A stretch of 64,000 nucleotides of DNA from M0108 sp044228795 (GTDB lineage: Bacteria > Pseudomonadota > Gammaproteobacteria > Chromatiales > Chromatiaceae): positions 124,001 through 188,000 of the forward strand of contig JBGAUE010000003.1 of assembly GCA_044228795.1 (NCBI GenBank), written 5' to 3'. The translations under genes were made by a program, and so were the position numbers. Positions within the stretch are counted from its first letter, which is position 1. Every line of letters begins with the position of its first letter. A model generated the notes under the pieces. The model did no database searches, was not told where the DNA came from, and worked only from the letters and a program-made list of their open reading frames with translations. Positions 46,805 to 54,434 of the stretch are shown here, piece by piece.

Positions 46805-48112
46805 TCACCTGAAAGCCCCCTTCAGGTAGGGAATGATCAACTCGATCGGGGTCTGACTGCGGGCGATGACGCGGATCAGGCACTGAGTCCCGGACTCAAT
46901 GGTGGTCGGGGGTCCCAGGCCGGAAGACCAGAGATAACCGGATGGGGTGTCCGGGGCCTCCCACAGGCTCACCGTGACCATGATCGGTGCCCCGCCCCGG
47001 GTGAGCGTTTCCACCAGTTCCTGATTATCTAGAACCCGCATCATACCTTTTGGCGAGGCCGGATATCGGGATACGGCCTGGACCTCCCCCAACATGACGC
47101 CATACTCGTCTTCCGAAAGGGTCTCGGGAATCACATGCACCGGCATCCCCGGTCTCAGTTCCATACCCTGAAAGGGTGGAATGAAGGCCACCACCAGAGG
47201 CTTGCCCGCCTTGGCACGGAAAAGGTCCGCATCCTCGGCGCCCGCGACATCTTCCCAAGGGCTCATCTCGATAGTGGCCACGGACTCGCCCTCCTGGAGC
47301 CTGTCACCGGGATTCCGATGCATCTCGACAATCACGCCACTGTGCAGGCTTTTTACCTCGGAAAAAGTCCTCAGGCGCTCCTGGAGGGACAGAACCCGCT
47401 CCTCCACGGGTACCCGGGTCTTGGTTAATTCCAGAAGATTTTGCTCCATCTGGGTATCGGTCCGGTGGCGCGTCAGGTCTAAACCGGCCAGTTCCTGTTG
47501 GTCCTGGAGGAGCCTGATCTGGGCCTGGCGGAGTTCGCTTTTCCATTTTTCCAAATCCAATCGGGATACGGTCCCCGCCGTGCGCAACTGCTCGTAATAG
47601 TGCACCAGTTCTCCCAATTCCTTGACGAGTTCGGTGCCAATCCGGATCGACTCCTCCAGCGTCGTGCGCTGCTTGCCGATGTAGGTATAAACCAACTCGA
47701 CATTTTTTTCTTGCTCCGCTTCCAGGAATGACCTTTCCTCATCCAGCTTAGCCAGGAGGCTCCGGGCCTCCCGCAATTCGGCCTCGATTTCCGGCTGGGC
47801 CAGTCGCGCCACCACCGTACCACGGCGGATGGCCTGTCCTTCCGTCACCGTCACGTCAAGAATTTGTCCGGAAGACACGCCCACGATATTGAAAAGGACG
47901 CCACTCCGGATGAGGATGCCCTGACCGGAGACTTTCGTCAGCACATTACCCAGGAAGCCCCAGGCGATCGCCGCCGCCAACAGCAGGCCAACGGTAGCCA
48001 ACGCCAGCCAACTCTTGGACGAGACCACGTACATCACCTGGTCCAATTCCTTCAGGGAGGCAGAATCATCGGCCACCCCAGTCCGCTGCCCATCCTCGGT
48101 CACGACACCCAT
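46805..48112 (-). CDS. NHLP-type export system periplasmic adaptor (HlyD family)
   Basis: 435 residues from the ATG at 48112; a GTG nine bases later has better spacing from AGGAG and is an alternative. A single membrane segment near residues 37-58 (SWLALATVGLLLAAAIAW) follows ELDQVMYVVSS, a typical NHLP secretion protein start. A lipoyl-like half (GVSSGQILDVTVTEGQAI), a coiled coil (about 120-270, ELREARSLLAKLDEE.. to LQERLRTF) and the second lipoyl half (SLHSGVIVEMHRNPGDRLQEGESVA) come next. It links the inner-membrane ABC pair to the outer membrane; no TolC-like gene is present. First gene of the export cassette. Confidence 0.88.
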   Translation of the reverse strand: MGVVTEDGQRTGVADDSASLKELDQVMYVVSSKSWLALATVGLLLAAAIAWGFLGNVLTKVSGQGILIRSGVLFNIVGVSSGQILDVTVTEGQAIRRGTVVARLAQPEIEAELREARSLLAKLDEERSFLEAEQEKNVELVYTYIGKQRTTLEESIRIGTELVKELGELVHYYEQLRTAGTVSRLDLEKWKSELRQAQIRLLQDQQELAGLDLTRHRTDTQMEQNLLELTKTRVPVEERVLSLQERLRTFSEVKSLHSGVIVEMHRNPGDRLQEGESVATIEMSPWEDVAGAEDADLFRAKAGKPLVVAFIPPFQGMELRPGMPVHVIPETLSEDEYGVMLGEVQAVSRYPASPKGMMRVLDNQELVETLTRGGAPIMVTVSLWEAPDTPSGYLWSSGLGPPTTIESGTQCLIRVIARSQTPIELIIPYLKGAFR

Positions 48113-48158
48113 CTCCTGAGGCAACCAGCGAATGACATACCCGGGTTCTTTAGCCCCA

Positions 48159-49202
48159 CTATTCCCACCGAAACAGCCAGGCAGCGATGGCAATAAAGAC
48201 CAGGGCCAGGGCTGCGAGCAGCAGAACCTGGGGCAGGATGTCCACCACTTGGGCGCCGTCGATCATGACGCGGCGGGCGGCGTCCACCAGATGGGTCAGG
48301 GGCGAGAGCTGGGACAGAAACCGGGCGATGACGCTAGTGCCCTCCATGGAGTACCAGACCCCGGAAAGCAGGAGCAGGGGCCAGGAGATGAGGTTGAGGA
48401 CACCATTCGCCAGTTCCTCCGTGCGCCACCGGGATGCGACGATGAGCCCGAGGCTGATGAGGCAGAGGGCGCCGGCGGCATAGATGAGGACCAGAGCGGC
48501 ATAGGACCCACGCATGGGGAAATCTAGCAGCAGATCGACCCCCACATAGACGAAGAGGCTTGCGGCCATCACCACCAGCAGGCGGGAGAGGACCTGGGCG
48601 GTGAGAAACTCAAAGGGCGTCAGGGGCGTCGCCTTGAGCCGGCGCAGGACGCCATTCTTGCGGTAACGCACGATCACCCAACCCACCCCCCACAGGCTGG
48701 AGAACATCACATTCATGGCCAGAATACCCGGCAACACCCAGTCCGCGTAACTCAGGGCAGCGCCACTGCGAATCCGCCGCTCCGGTCCGGCGCCTGGGGA
48801 CCGGGCGGGTCGACCCACCCCGGCCTCGGCCCCGAGCAGGAGGCGCTCCGCCAGATAACCCCGTGGGGACTCCAGATTGACCCAATAGGCGAGGGGCTGG
48901 GGACGCGGATCCAGCAAGAGGTCGAGCTGATGGCGATCCACCTGGGTGATGGCGCCCTCCAGATCTGTCACAGGAATGAAGTGAATATGATCGAGGGCCA
49001 GGAACCCCGTCGTGGCGGACGGCAAGACCCCGTCCACCGTCACCACCCCGACCTTGAAGGGGTCCTCGGGGTCGCCGCTGAAAATAACCGCGAAGGCCAA
49101 CACCATCAGGATGGGCATAAAGATATTCCAGCCCAGACCCGCGCGGTCCCGGTAAAACTCCCGGTTACGGGCAACCAGGACGGCAAGAATACGACGCCAC
49201 AT
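48159..49202 (-). CDS. ABC-2 type transporter permease
   Basis: 347 residues with one N-terminal membrane segment (NIFMPILMVLAFAVIF), a large extracytoplasmic loop (about residues 45-175), then five membrane segments. The loop is followed by SYADWVLPGILAMNVMFSSLWG and a NGVLRRLKATPLTPFEFLTAQ stretch typical of the ABC-2/DrrB-NatB family. The ATPase gene lies immediately upstream. The pair probably exports a hydrophobic compound. Its position directly before the NHLP/NHLM cassette, same strand, 46 bases apart, would suit a self-protection role. This is inference only. Confidence 0.9.
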   Translation of the reverse strand: MWRRILAVLVARNREFYRDRAGLGWNIFMPILMVLAFAVIFSGDPEDPFKVGVVTVDGVLPSATTGFLALDHIHFIPVTDLEGAITQVDRHQLDLLLDPRPQPLAYWVNLESPRGYLAERLLLGAEAGVGRPARSPGAGPERRIRSGAALSYADWVLPGILAMNVMFSSLWGVGWVIVRYRKNGVLRRLKATPLTPFEFLTAQVLSRLLVVMAASLFVYVGVDLLLDFPMRGSYAALVLIYAAGALCLISLGLIVASRWRTEELANGVLNLISWPLLLLSGVWYSMEGTSVIARFLSQLSPLTHLVDAARRVMIDGAQVVDILPQVLLLAALALVFIAIAAWLFRWE

Positions 49203-49269
49203 GTGGGTTACTCCCGAGTTCCCGAGTGGTTGGAGGCCGACGACGGGACCTTGCAGTCATGTCCGCCCA

Positions 49270-50151
49270 TCATGTCCGCAGGTCATGGCCTGTGAGCTTG
49301 ATAAAGAGGTCCTCGAGATTGGGGGTCGTGACCCGCAGGGAGCCCAGATCCGCCCCGACCGCTTCCAGTTCCTTGAGGACCGGTGGCACCGCCTCGGCAA
49401 ACAACTCAATTTCGCCATTGCGGCTCATGGCACCCGCCGGCAAAGGCGCCTGGGCCGGCCAGCCAGCGGCGGGCAGCCGGATCACGGTGGCGGGAAAGTG
49501 CTCCCGCACCAGTTGGGCCGGGTTGCCCTGGGCGATGATCCGGCCCCGGTCCACGATGGCGATCTCGTCGCACAGGCGCTCGGCCTCTTCCATATAGTGG
49601 GTGGTAAGCAGGACCGTGGTCCCGCGGGCGCGCACCGTCTCGATCAGGCCCCAGAAGTTACGCCGGGCCTGGGGATCGAGCCCCGTGGTGGGCTCGTCCA
49701 GAAAGACCAGTTCCGGCTCGTTCACCAGGGCGATGGCCAGCAGCAGACGCTGGCGCTGGCCCCCGGAGAGCTTGCGGGTGTCCCGGTCCAGGATCTCCCC
49801 CAGGTTGCAAAGCCGGACCAGCTCCTCGCGGTCGGCGGTGCGGCGATAGAGGGCGGCGAACATGTCCAGGGACTCGGCCACGGTCTGGAAATCCTGGAGG
49901 GCAGTGGCCTGAAATTGAATGCCGACGGCCTCGCGATAGGCGGCGTCCAGGGGCTCGCTCCGGTAGCGGACCTCGCCGGAGGTCGGGGTCTGGATACCCT
50001 CCAGCATCTCCAGGGTCGTGGTCTTGCCGGCCCCGTTGGGTCCCAGAAGCCCGAAACAGCGGCCCGGGGCCACGGCAAAGCTCACCCCATCCACGGCGCG
50101 CACGCCAGGGTAGGTCCGAACCAGGTCGTGGGCTTCGATCAGGGTGTCCAA
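49270..50151 (-). CDS. ABC-2 type transporter ATP-binding protein (DrrA/NatA-like)
   Basis: 293 residues from a TTG start at 50151, with AAGG nine bases upstream; there is no in-frame ATG nearby and the longer frame is antisense to the NnrU gene. ATPase motifs: Walker A GPNGAGKTTTLEML near residue 40, Q-loop, signature LSGGQRQRLLLA, Walker B LVFLDEPTTGLD. The DrrA-like C-terminal tail ends with TPNLEDLFIKLTGHDL. It pairs with the permease gene 67 bases downstream. It is divergent from NnrU, with about 155 bases between. Confidence 0.9.
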   Translation of the reverse strand: MDTLIEAHDLVRTYPGVRAVDGVSFAVAPGRCFGLLGPNGAGKTTTLEMLEGIQTPTSGEVRYRSEPLDAAYREAVGIQFQATALQDFQTVAESLDMFAALYRRTADREELVRLCNLGEILDRDTRKLSGGQRQRLLLAIALVNEPELVFLDEPTTGLDPQARRNFWGLIETVRARGTTVLLTTHYMEEAERLCDEIAIVDRGRIIAQGNPAQLVREHFPATVIRLPAAGWPAQAPLPAGAMSRNGEIELFAEAVPPVLKELEAVGADLGSLRVTTPNLEDLFIKLTGHDLRT

Positions 50152-50307
50152 GGGTAATGACCTTGAGGTTAGGGTGGACAAGGGCGGGGACAGGGGCGGC
50201 TGGCTTCCGGTAGTATTGTCCCAAGCCCAGGCGCGAACCGCCAGCAGCGATTTGCCGCCCTGATCACCTCGACCCAATCCCAAATAACCCCACCGGAGAC
50301 CCCCCGC

Positions 50308-50886
50308 GTGACTATCCTCATCCTTGGCCTCTGTCTCTTCCTCGGCATGCACTCCCTGGGCTTCCTCGCCCCCACCTGGCGCGGGCGCATGGTGGCGCGT
50401 CTGGGCCAGACCACCTGGCAGGGCATGGCCGGCGTGGTCGCCCTGGTGGGCTTCGCCCTGATCGTCTGGGGCTATGGCCTCACCCGGATCGCGCCCATAC
50501 CGCTCTATGCCCCGCCCATCTGGACCCGCCACCTCAGCCTCTTGCTCATGCTGCCGGTCTTTCCCCTGCTCCTGGCCACTTATCTGCCTGGCCGCATCCA
50601 GGCCGCGGTCGTCCACCCCATGCTGACCGCGGTGATCATCTGGGCTCTGGCTCACCTGACCGCCAATGGCAACCTGGCGGACCTGCTGCTCTTCGGGGGC
50701 TTCCTGGCCTGGTCCCTGACGGACCGCATCTCCCTCCTCACCCGTCAGGCCCCGCCGGTCCAGGGCGCCCCTAGCCGCAAGGCCAACGACCTGATCGCCA
50801 TCGGCGCCGGGCTCGCTCTCTATGTCGTCTTCCTGCTGTGGGCCCACAAGTGGCTGATTGGGGTCTCACCCCTGGGCATGGCATGA
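50308..50886 (+). CDS. NnrU-family membrane protein
   Basis: 192 residues from a GTG (GGAG upstream). Around five membrane segments and the family opening ILILGLCLFLGMHSLGF. GLTRIAPIPLYAPP, HLSLLLMLPVFPLLLATYLPGRIQ and a HLTANGNLADLLLFG stretch follow. NnrU was named from denitrification gene neighbourhoods, but homologues (including the isomerase Z-ISO of plants) are diverse. No denitrification genes lie adjacent. Its stop overlaps the start of the next gene (ATGA). Confidence 0.9.
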   Translation: MTILILGLCLFLGMHSLGFLAPTWRGRMVARLGQTTWQGMAGVVALVGFALIVWGYGLTRIAPIPLYAPPIWTRHLSLLLMLPVFPLLLATYLPGRIQAAVVHPMLTAVIIWALAHLTANGNLADLLLFGGFLAWSLTDRISLLTRQAPPVQGAPSRKANDLIAIGAGLALYVVFLLWAHKWLIGVSPLGMA

Positions 50887-51515
50887 CCCCGCGGGCGAGC
50901 AGCCCAAGGGGCTGCCCTGGGTCCTGGTCCTGGCCAGGATTGATCCCACCAGGGCTCGGCGTGGCCCTGCTATGCGTCCTGCTGGTCGTGGAGACATCAA
51001 TGAGCGCGGAGTTACCCAACCCCACCCGCCCAGTCATCGACTTTCGCGACCCCACCCAGGCCCAGGGCTGGACCTCGGTCGATGATCAGGTCATGGGCGG
51101 CGTCTCCGCCAGCCAGGTCAGGGCGACGCCCGCGGGGCTGGTCTTCAGCGGCGAGGTGTCCCTGGCCAACAACGGCGGCTTCGCCTCCATCCGTGCCCTG
51201 CCCCGGGACTATGGTCTGGCCGGGGCCACCGCCCTCATCCTGCGCCTCCAGGGCGATGGCCAGACCTACAAGTTCGGCATTCGCACCGATGACGCCTTTG
51301 ACGGCGTCCAATACCAGGCGCGGGTGACGACCCAGGCCGGGGAGTGGCTGGAGGTAGCCTTGCCGCTATCGGCCTTCCAGCCCAGTTTTCGGGGCCGCCC
51401 GGTGCCAGCCCCACCTCTCGACCCGGCGCGGATCCGGGTCTTAGGATTCCTCATCGCCGACCGCCAGGCCGGACCCTTCCGGCTCCAAGTGGAATCCCTC
51501 CAGGCGCAGTTCTGA
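50883..51515 (+). CDS. CIA30-family protein
   Basis: 210 residues from the ATG overlapping the NnrU stop. The N-terminus has a hydrophobic segment LGVALLCVLLVVETSMSA that looks like a signal peptide. The mature domain is the CIA30/NDUFAF1-like beta-sandwich: WTSVDDQVMGGVSAS, FSGEVSLANNGGFASIRA, RLQGDGQTYKFGIRTD, and PARIRVLGFLIAD near the end. In mitochondria the family assists complex I assembly; bacterial members are uncharacterised. Coupled to NnrU by a 4-base overlap. Confidence 0.88.
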   Translation: MTPRASSPRGCPGSWSWPGLIPPGLGVALLCVLLVVETSMSAELPNPTRPVIDFRDPTQAQGWTSVDDQVMGGVSASQVRATPAGLVFSGEVSLANNGGFASIRALPRDYGLAGATALILRLQGDGQTYKFGIRTDDAFDGVQYQARVTTQAGEWLEVALPLSAFQPSFRGRPVPAPPLDPARIRVLGFLIADRQAGPFRLQVESLQAQF

Positions 51516-51537
51516 GCCCCGTCCCTGCCCCTTGGCG

Positions 51538-52149
51538 TTAAGGCCCCGGGCCTCTGGCGCTCGTCAACCCCAGCACCCTCGCCAGATCGCGCCGCAGGGC
51601 GTTCGCCAGCGTCTCGGGTACCCGCCCGGCAAAGGAGGCGACCAGTTTCTGGTAGTACCAGAGTGAACCCGCCTTGCCGCCCGTAAAGCGATCCCAGACG
51701 CCCTCGCCAATCTCCGTCAGGTCCAGCAGGATCGCCTGTAGATTCGCCAGCTTGTCGCAGGCAGAGACCAGGATGCCAGGCCCGACCGCCGCCTTCAGAT
51801 GGGCGAGATAGGCCTCCTTGCGCGGGCGCCAGGGTGGCTTGAGGCCCGCCGCATCCGGCAGGCCATCAGTACAGAACTCCACCAGTGCGAGCACCTCGGG
51901 TCCAAAGGCCTCCTGAATGGGTTGCGCCCAGGCGGGCCCGGCATCCTCCAGGACATCATGAAGCAAGGCCGCCAGGATCTGGGCCTCGGAGCCGCCATAA
52001 CGCTGCACCAGGGCCGCCACGGCCACCGGGTGGGTGATGTAGGGCAGCGGCAGGCCCGCCGCGTTTTTGGTGCCCTTGCGGAATTGCCCCTGGTGGGCGG
52101 CGGCGGCCAGGGCCAGGGCGGCGTTGAATTGCTCCGATAGCCTGTGCAA
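51538..52149 (-). CDS. HD-domain hydrolase related to small (p)ppGpp hydrolases
   Basis: 203 residues from a TTG at 52149 with AAGGA eight bases upstream; no ATG fits and the upstream frame overlaps the small membrane-protein gene. The RelA/SpoT-type HD signature is present: HQGQFRKGT near the start, YITHPVAVAALV, then ILAALLHDVLEDAG (HD pair and ED). CDKLANLQAIL supplies the distal Asp. There is no synthetase domain, so it would be hydrolase-only, as in MESH1 proteins. A related nucleotide substrate cannot be excluded. Confidence 0.8.
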   Translation of the reverse strand: MHRLSEQFNAALALAAAAHQGQFRKGTKNAAGLPLPYITHPVAVAALVQRYGGSEAQILAALLHDVLEDAGPAWAQPIQEAFGPEVLALVEFCTDGLPDAAGLKPPWRPRKEAYLAHLKAAVGPGILVSACDKLANLQAILLDLTEIGEGVWDRFTGGKAGSLWYYQKLVASFAGRVPETLANALRRDLARVLGLTSARGPGP

Positions 52150-52160
52150 TTTCCGGGTCC

Positions 52161-52346
52161 TTAGAGGTGATGGACCGGCATGCCGAAGAGGCTCCCGAGG
52201 AGGGTCATCACCAACGATCCCACCAGGGTCAGGATGATGACAGCCGGGATAGCGGCAATCGCCGCCTTCACCATAAACACCACGATGGACCAAAAGGGTA
52301 CTTTGATGTCCACGACAACGACTTCGCCCGCACGAAGGTTTTCCAT
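52161..52346 (-). CDS. Small conserved membrane protein
   Basis: 61 residues from the ATG at 52346, with GGGAGA upstream. The sequence begins MENLRAGEVVVVDIKVPFWS and then has one or two hydrophobic segments (VVFMVKAAIAAIPAVIILTLVGSLVMTLLGSLFG). Short proteins of this pattern recur in gammaproteobacteria; function unknown. It sits 11 bases before the HD-domain gene on the same strand and is probably co-transcribed. Confidence 0.8.
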   Translation of the reverse strand: MENLRAGEVVVVDIKVPFWSIVVFMVKAAIAAIPAVIILTLVGSLVMTLLGSLFGMPVHHL

Positions 52347-53046
52347 CTTGCTCTCCCGTGATCGCCAGGTTGAAAAGTTGATTATTGCACGTCCTGGAGG
52401 AGGGGCCGGCACCCTGCCCACCGGCAGTTATTTCAAGGAGCATCGCTACGGGAGACCTCCCGCGCCAGCGCCATCCGCGGGGACCACCACCTCATCGCCA
52501 AGGAATATTTCGAATCCTCGGCGATGCTGGGCCGATGCCTCGATCAATGTCGCGCCCCAGTCCGGGACGATGAGACCCTTGTACATCGATGGCAGGCGAG
52601 TGCCCGCGCTCCAGGAACCAGCGCAGGCGCTGCTTGGACACAGCAAAGACCCCCTGAAGCACCGCAAAGGGGGGATACCTGATTGACCAGGGTGCGGCGA
52701 TCTCCGCCATGCGCCGGGGGTGCAGGACCGACAGATGCCGTGGTCCTTGCAGGATCAGGCTGATCGGAGATCGCGCGCAGGCCGCGCGGCGGGGGCGGGC
52801 AAAGCTGTAAGCAAGGTTGCCGCAGGCAAGATGGCGGCGAAATTACCGTTCAAGAGGCTGCACGACCTGACTTGCCCCGTCGCCGTCACGCGCCAAGGCG
52901 AGTTCGGTCACCAGATGGGACGGGCCGTTCCGTTAGGACAGTAGGTTGGAGTCCCCCGCAGTACCCGATGCCGGAATGCCAGATACCAGAGGGCGAAAAC
53001 AAAAAACCGGGCCTGCGCCCGGTTGTCAATGCGGCCGGTGACGCGA
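52347..53046. other. Degenerate intergenic stretch, no supported gene
   Basis: About 700 bases with several short overlapping frames but none with a good start and consistent coding signal. On the minus strand, two frames over 52446-52710 each look partly protein-like. One reads IRYPPFAVLQGVFAVSKQRL, the other FEIFLGDEVVVPADG. This could be the relic of a frameshifted small gene. The region ends with the terminator at 52997-53023. Confidence 0.4.
52997..53023 (-). terminator. Rho-independent terminator after the copper-storage gene
   Basis: On the minus strand ACCGGGC-GCAG-GCCCGGT is followed by TTTTTGTTTT. It starts 23 bases beyond the stop of the copper-storage-like gene. Confidence 0.9.
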
Positions 53047-53493
53047 TCATGCCGCGATCTTGGCGCACTCCTTGGCACAAGCTTCGCAGGAGTTCATGCA
53101 GTCCTTGCATTCCTGGTGTTTGTCAGCGTGCTGCTTGCACGCATCCTGACAGGCCTTGCAGGTGTCCTGGGCGATCTTGGCCATGGCGGGAAGGTAGGGC
53201 GATTGTTGCGCGGCCAGGTCGTGCAACGCACGGCAGATGGACAACATCTGATTGACGTTGGTGGCGCACTCGGCCATGGACTTGTCGCCCTCGCCGAGCA
53301 GCACGATGCAATGGGCCAGACAGATCTCGCCGGTATTCATGCAGTTGCCAGCCGAGTCGATCAGCGCCTGATTCTTGTTCGCGCCATGGTGATGCATGTG
53401 TTCGTGGTCCATCGAGGTCTCGGCCGCGGCCCTGCCCGCCATCGCGGCGGCTGCCAGCATCGTCAGACCGCCCAGTGCCGTTCTTCTATCCAT
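53047..53493 (-). CDS. Tat-exported four-helix copper-storage-like protein (Csp1 type)
   Basis: 148 residues. The N-terminus MDRRTALGGLTMLAAAAMAG has the paired Arg and hydrophobic run of a Tat signal, with cleavage after AAA near residue 24. A His/Met-rich stretch (MDHEHMHHHG) follows. A Cys-rich four-helix bundle comes next, with paired cysteines along the helices: CMNTGEICLAHC, CKACQDACKQH, CKDCMNSCEACAKEC. This is the pattern of Csp proteins, which store Cu(I) inside the bundle; Csp1 of methanotrophs is Tat-exported. About 13 cysteines are present. A promoter (TTGCAG, 18 bases, TAACAT) lies about 95 bases upstream; no copper-regulator site was identified. Confidence 0.9.
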   Translation of the reverse strand: MDRRTALGGLTMLAAAAMAGRAAAETSMDHEHMHHHGANKNQALIDSAGNCMNTGEICLAHCIVLLGEGDKSMAECATNVNQMLSICRALHDLAAQQSPYLPAMAKIAQDTCKACQDACKQHADKHQECKDCMNSCEACAKECAKIAA

Positions 53494-53583
53494 TCAAGTT
53501 TCCTCCGTTGGCTGCCCCTCTTGCCGGGGTATCGGCGATTCGCCGCCATTAACTGGGGCAGAAGGTTTGGTGGCGTGCGTCCT

Positions 53584-53613
53584 ATGTTAGGGTGAGGTAG
53601 CAAAGTCCTGCAA
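53584..53613 (-). promoter_or_regulatory. Candidate promoter of the copper-storage gene
   Basis: On the minus strand TTGCAG and TAACAT are separated by 18 bases, with the inferred start about 85 bases before the ATG. No CueR-type palindrome was recognised in or around it. Confidence 0.35.
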
Positions 53614-53729
53614 GTTCGCCTGCAAACCCGCGTGCCGGCCCAGAGGGGGCCCCGGGTTGCAAGGAAAGCCCCTTTCAAGCCATGATGCGACCCCTGTTTT
53701 AACCCTCAACCTCGGAATCCCTATCCACC

Positions 53730-54395
53730 ATGTCGAACGAAACCAACGTAACCTGGCATGAACATCAGGTTACGCGCGAACGCCGGGAGGCCCTGCACGG
53801 TCACCGCGGCTGTGTCATCTGGTTCACGGGCCTGAGCGGCTCGGGCAAGAGCACCATCGCCAATACCCTGGACCACCGCCTCCACGGCTTGGGCCTGCAC
53901 AGCGCCGTCCTGGATGGAGACAATGTGCGCCACGGCCTCAACGCCGGACCGGCCATGCTGCGCGACACCCATGGCCCGGAATTCGCCAGCCGCTTCGGCC
54001 TCGGCTTTTCGGCTATCGACCGCGAGGAAAACATCCGCCGGATCGGCGCCGTGGCGCAACTCTTCTGCGAGGCCGGGCTCATCGCCCTGACCGCCTTCAT
54101 CAGTCCCTACCGCATCGATCGCGACCGCATTCGCGGCACCCTGCACCCGGGTGAATTCATCGAGATCTTTGTCGATACCCCTATCGAGATTTGCGAACAA
54201 CGCGACCCCAAGGGCCTCTACAAGAAGGCTCGGGCCGGCGAACTCAAGGGCTTCACCGGCATCGATGACCCCTACGAGGCACCCTATGCCCCGGAGCTGG
54301 TACTGGCCGGCGGCGAACTGACCCCGGACCAGCTCGCTGATATCGTCATCGATCACCTCACCCTGAAGGAAATTATCCCGCCGCGCAGCGCCTGA
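53730..54395 (+). CDS. cysC: Adenylylsulfate kinase
   Basis: 221 residues. Phosphorylates adenosine 5'-phosphosulfate to PAPS. It begins NVTWHEHQVTRERREAL and has the P-loop GLSGSGKSTIANTL near residue 34 and the LDGDNVRHGLN motif. FSAIDREENIRRIGAVAQLF, ISPYRIDRDRIR and the DPKGLYKKARAGELKGFTGIDDPYEAP lid region (in two parts) complete the fold. No cysN/cysD or reductase gene is adjacent, so it may serve sulfation or a dispersed assimilatory path. It lies 39 bases upstream of jetA on the same strand. Confidence 0.96.
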   Translation: MSNETNVTWHEHQVTRERREALHGHRGCVIWFTGLSGSGKSTIANTLDHRLHGLGLHSAVLDGDNVRHGLNAGPAMLRDTHGPEFASRFGLGFSAIDREENIRRIGAVAQLFCEAGLIALTAFISPYRIDRDRIRGTLHPGEFIEIFVDTPIEICEQRDPKGLYKKARAGELKGFTGIDDPYEAPYAPELVLAGGELTPDQLADIVIDHLTLKEIIPPRSA

Positions 54396-54434
54396 GCGCC
54401 AGGCCCGCGCGCCTGACCTGGTCGGGGACGCCTC

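Noticed and set aside
50152..50847. Upstream extension of the ABC-2 ATPase reading frame (would give 525 residues)
   Set aside because: The added 232 residues are antisense to the NnrU gene and are low-complexity. The ATPase fold begins just after the TTG at 50151.
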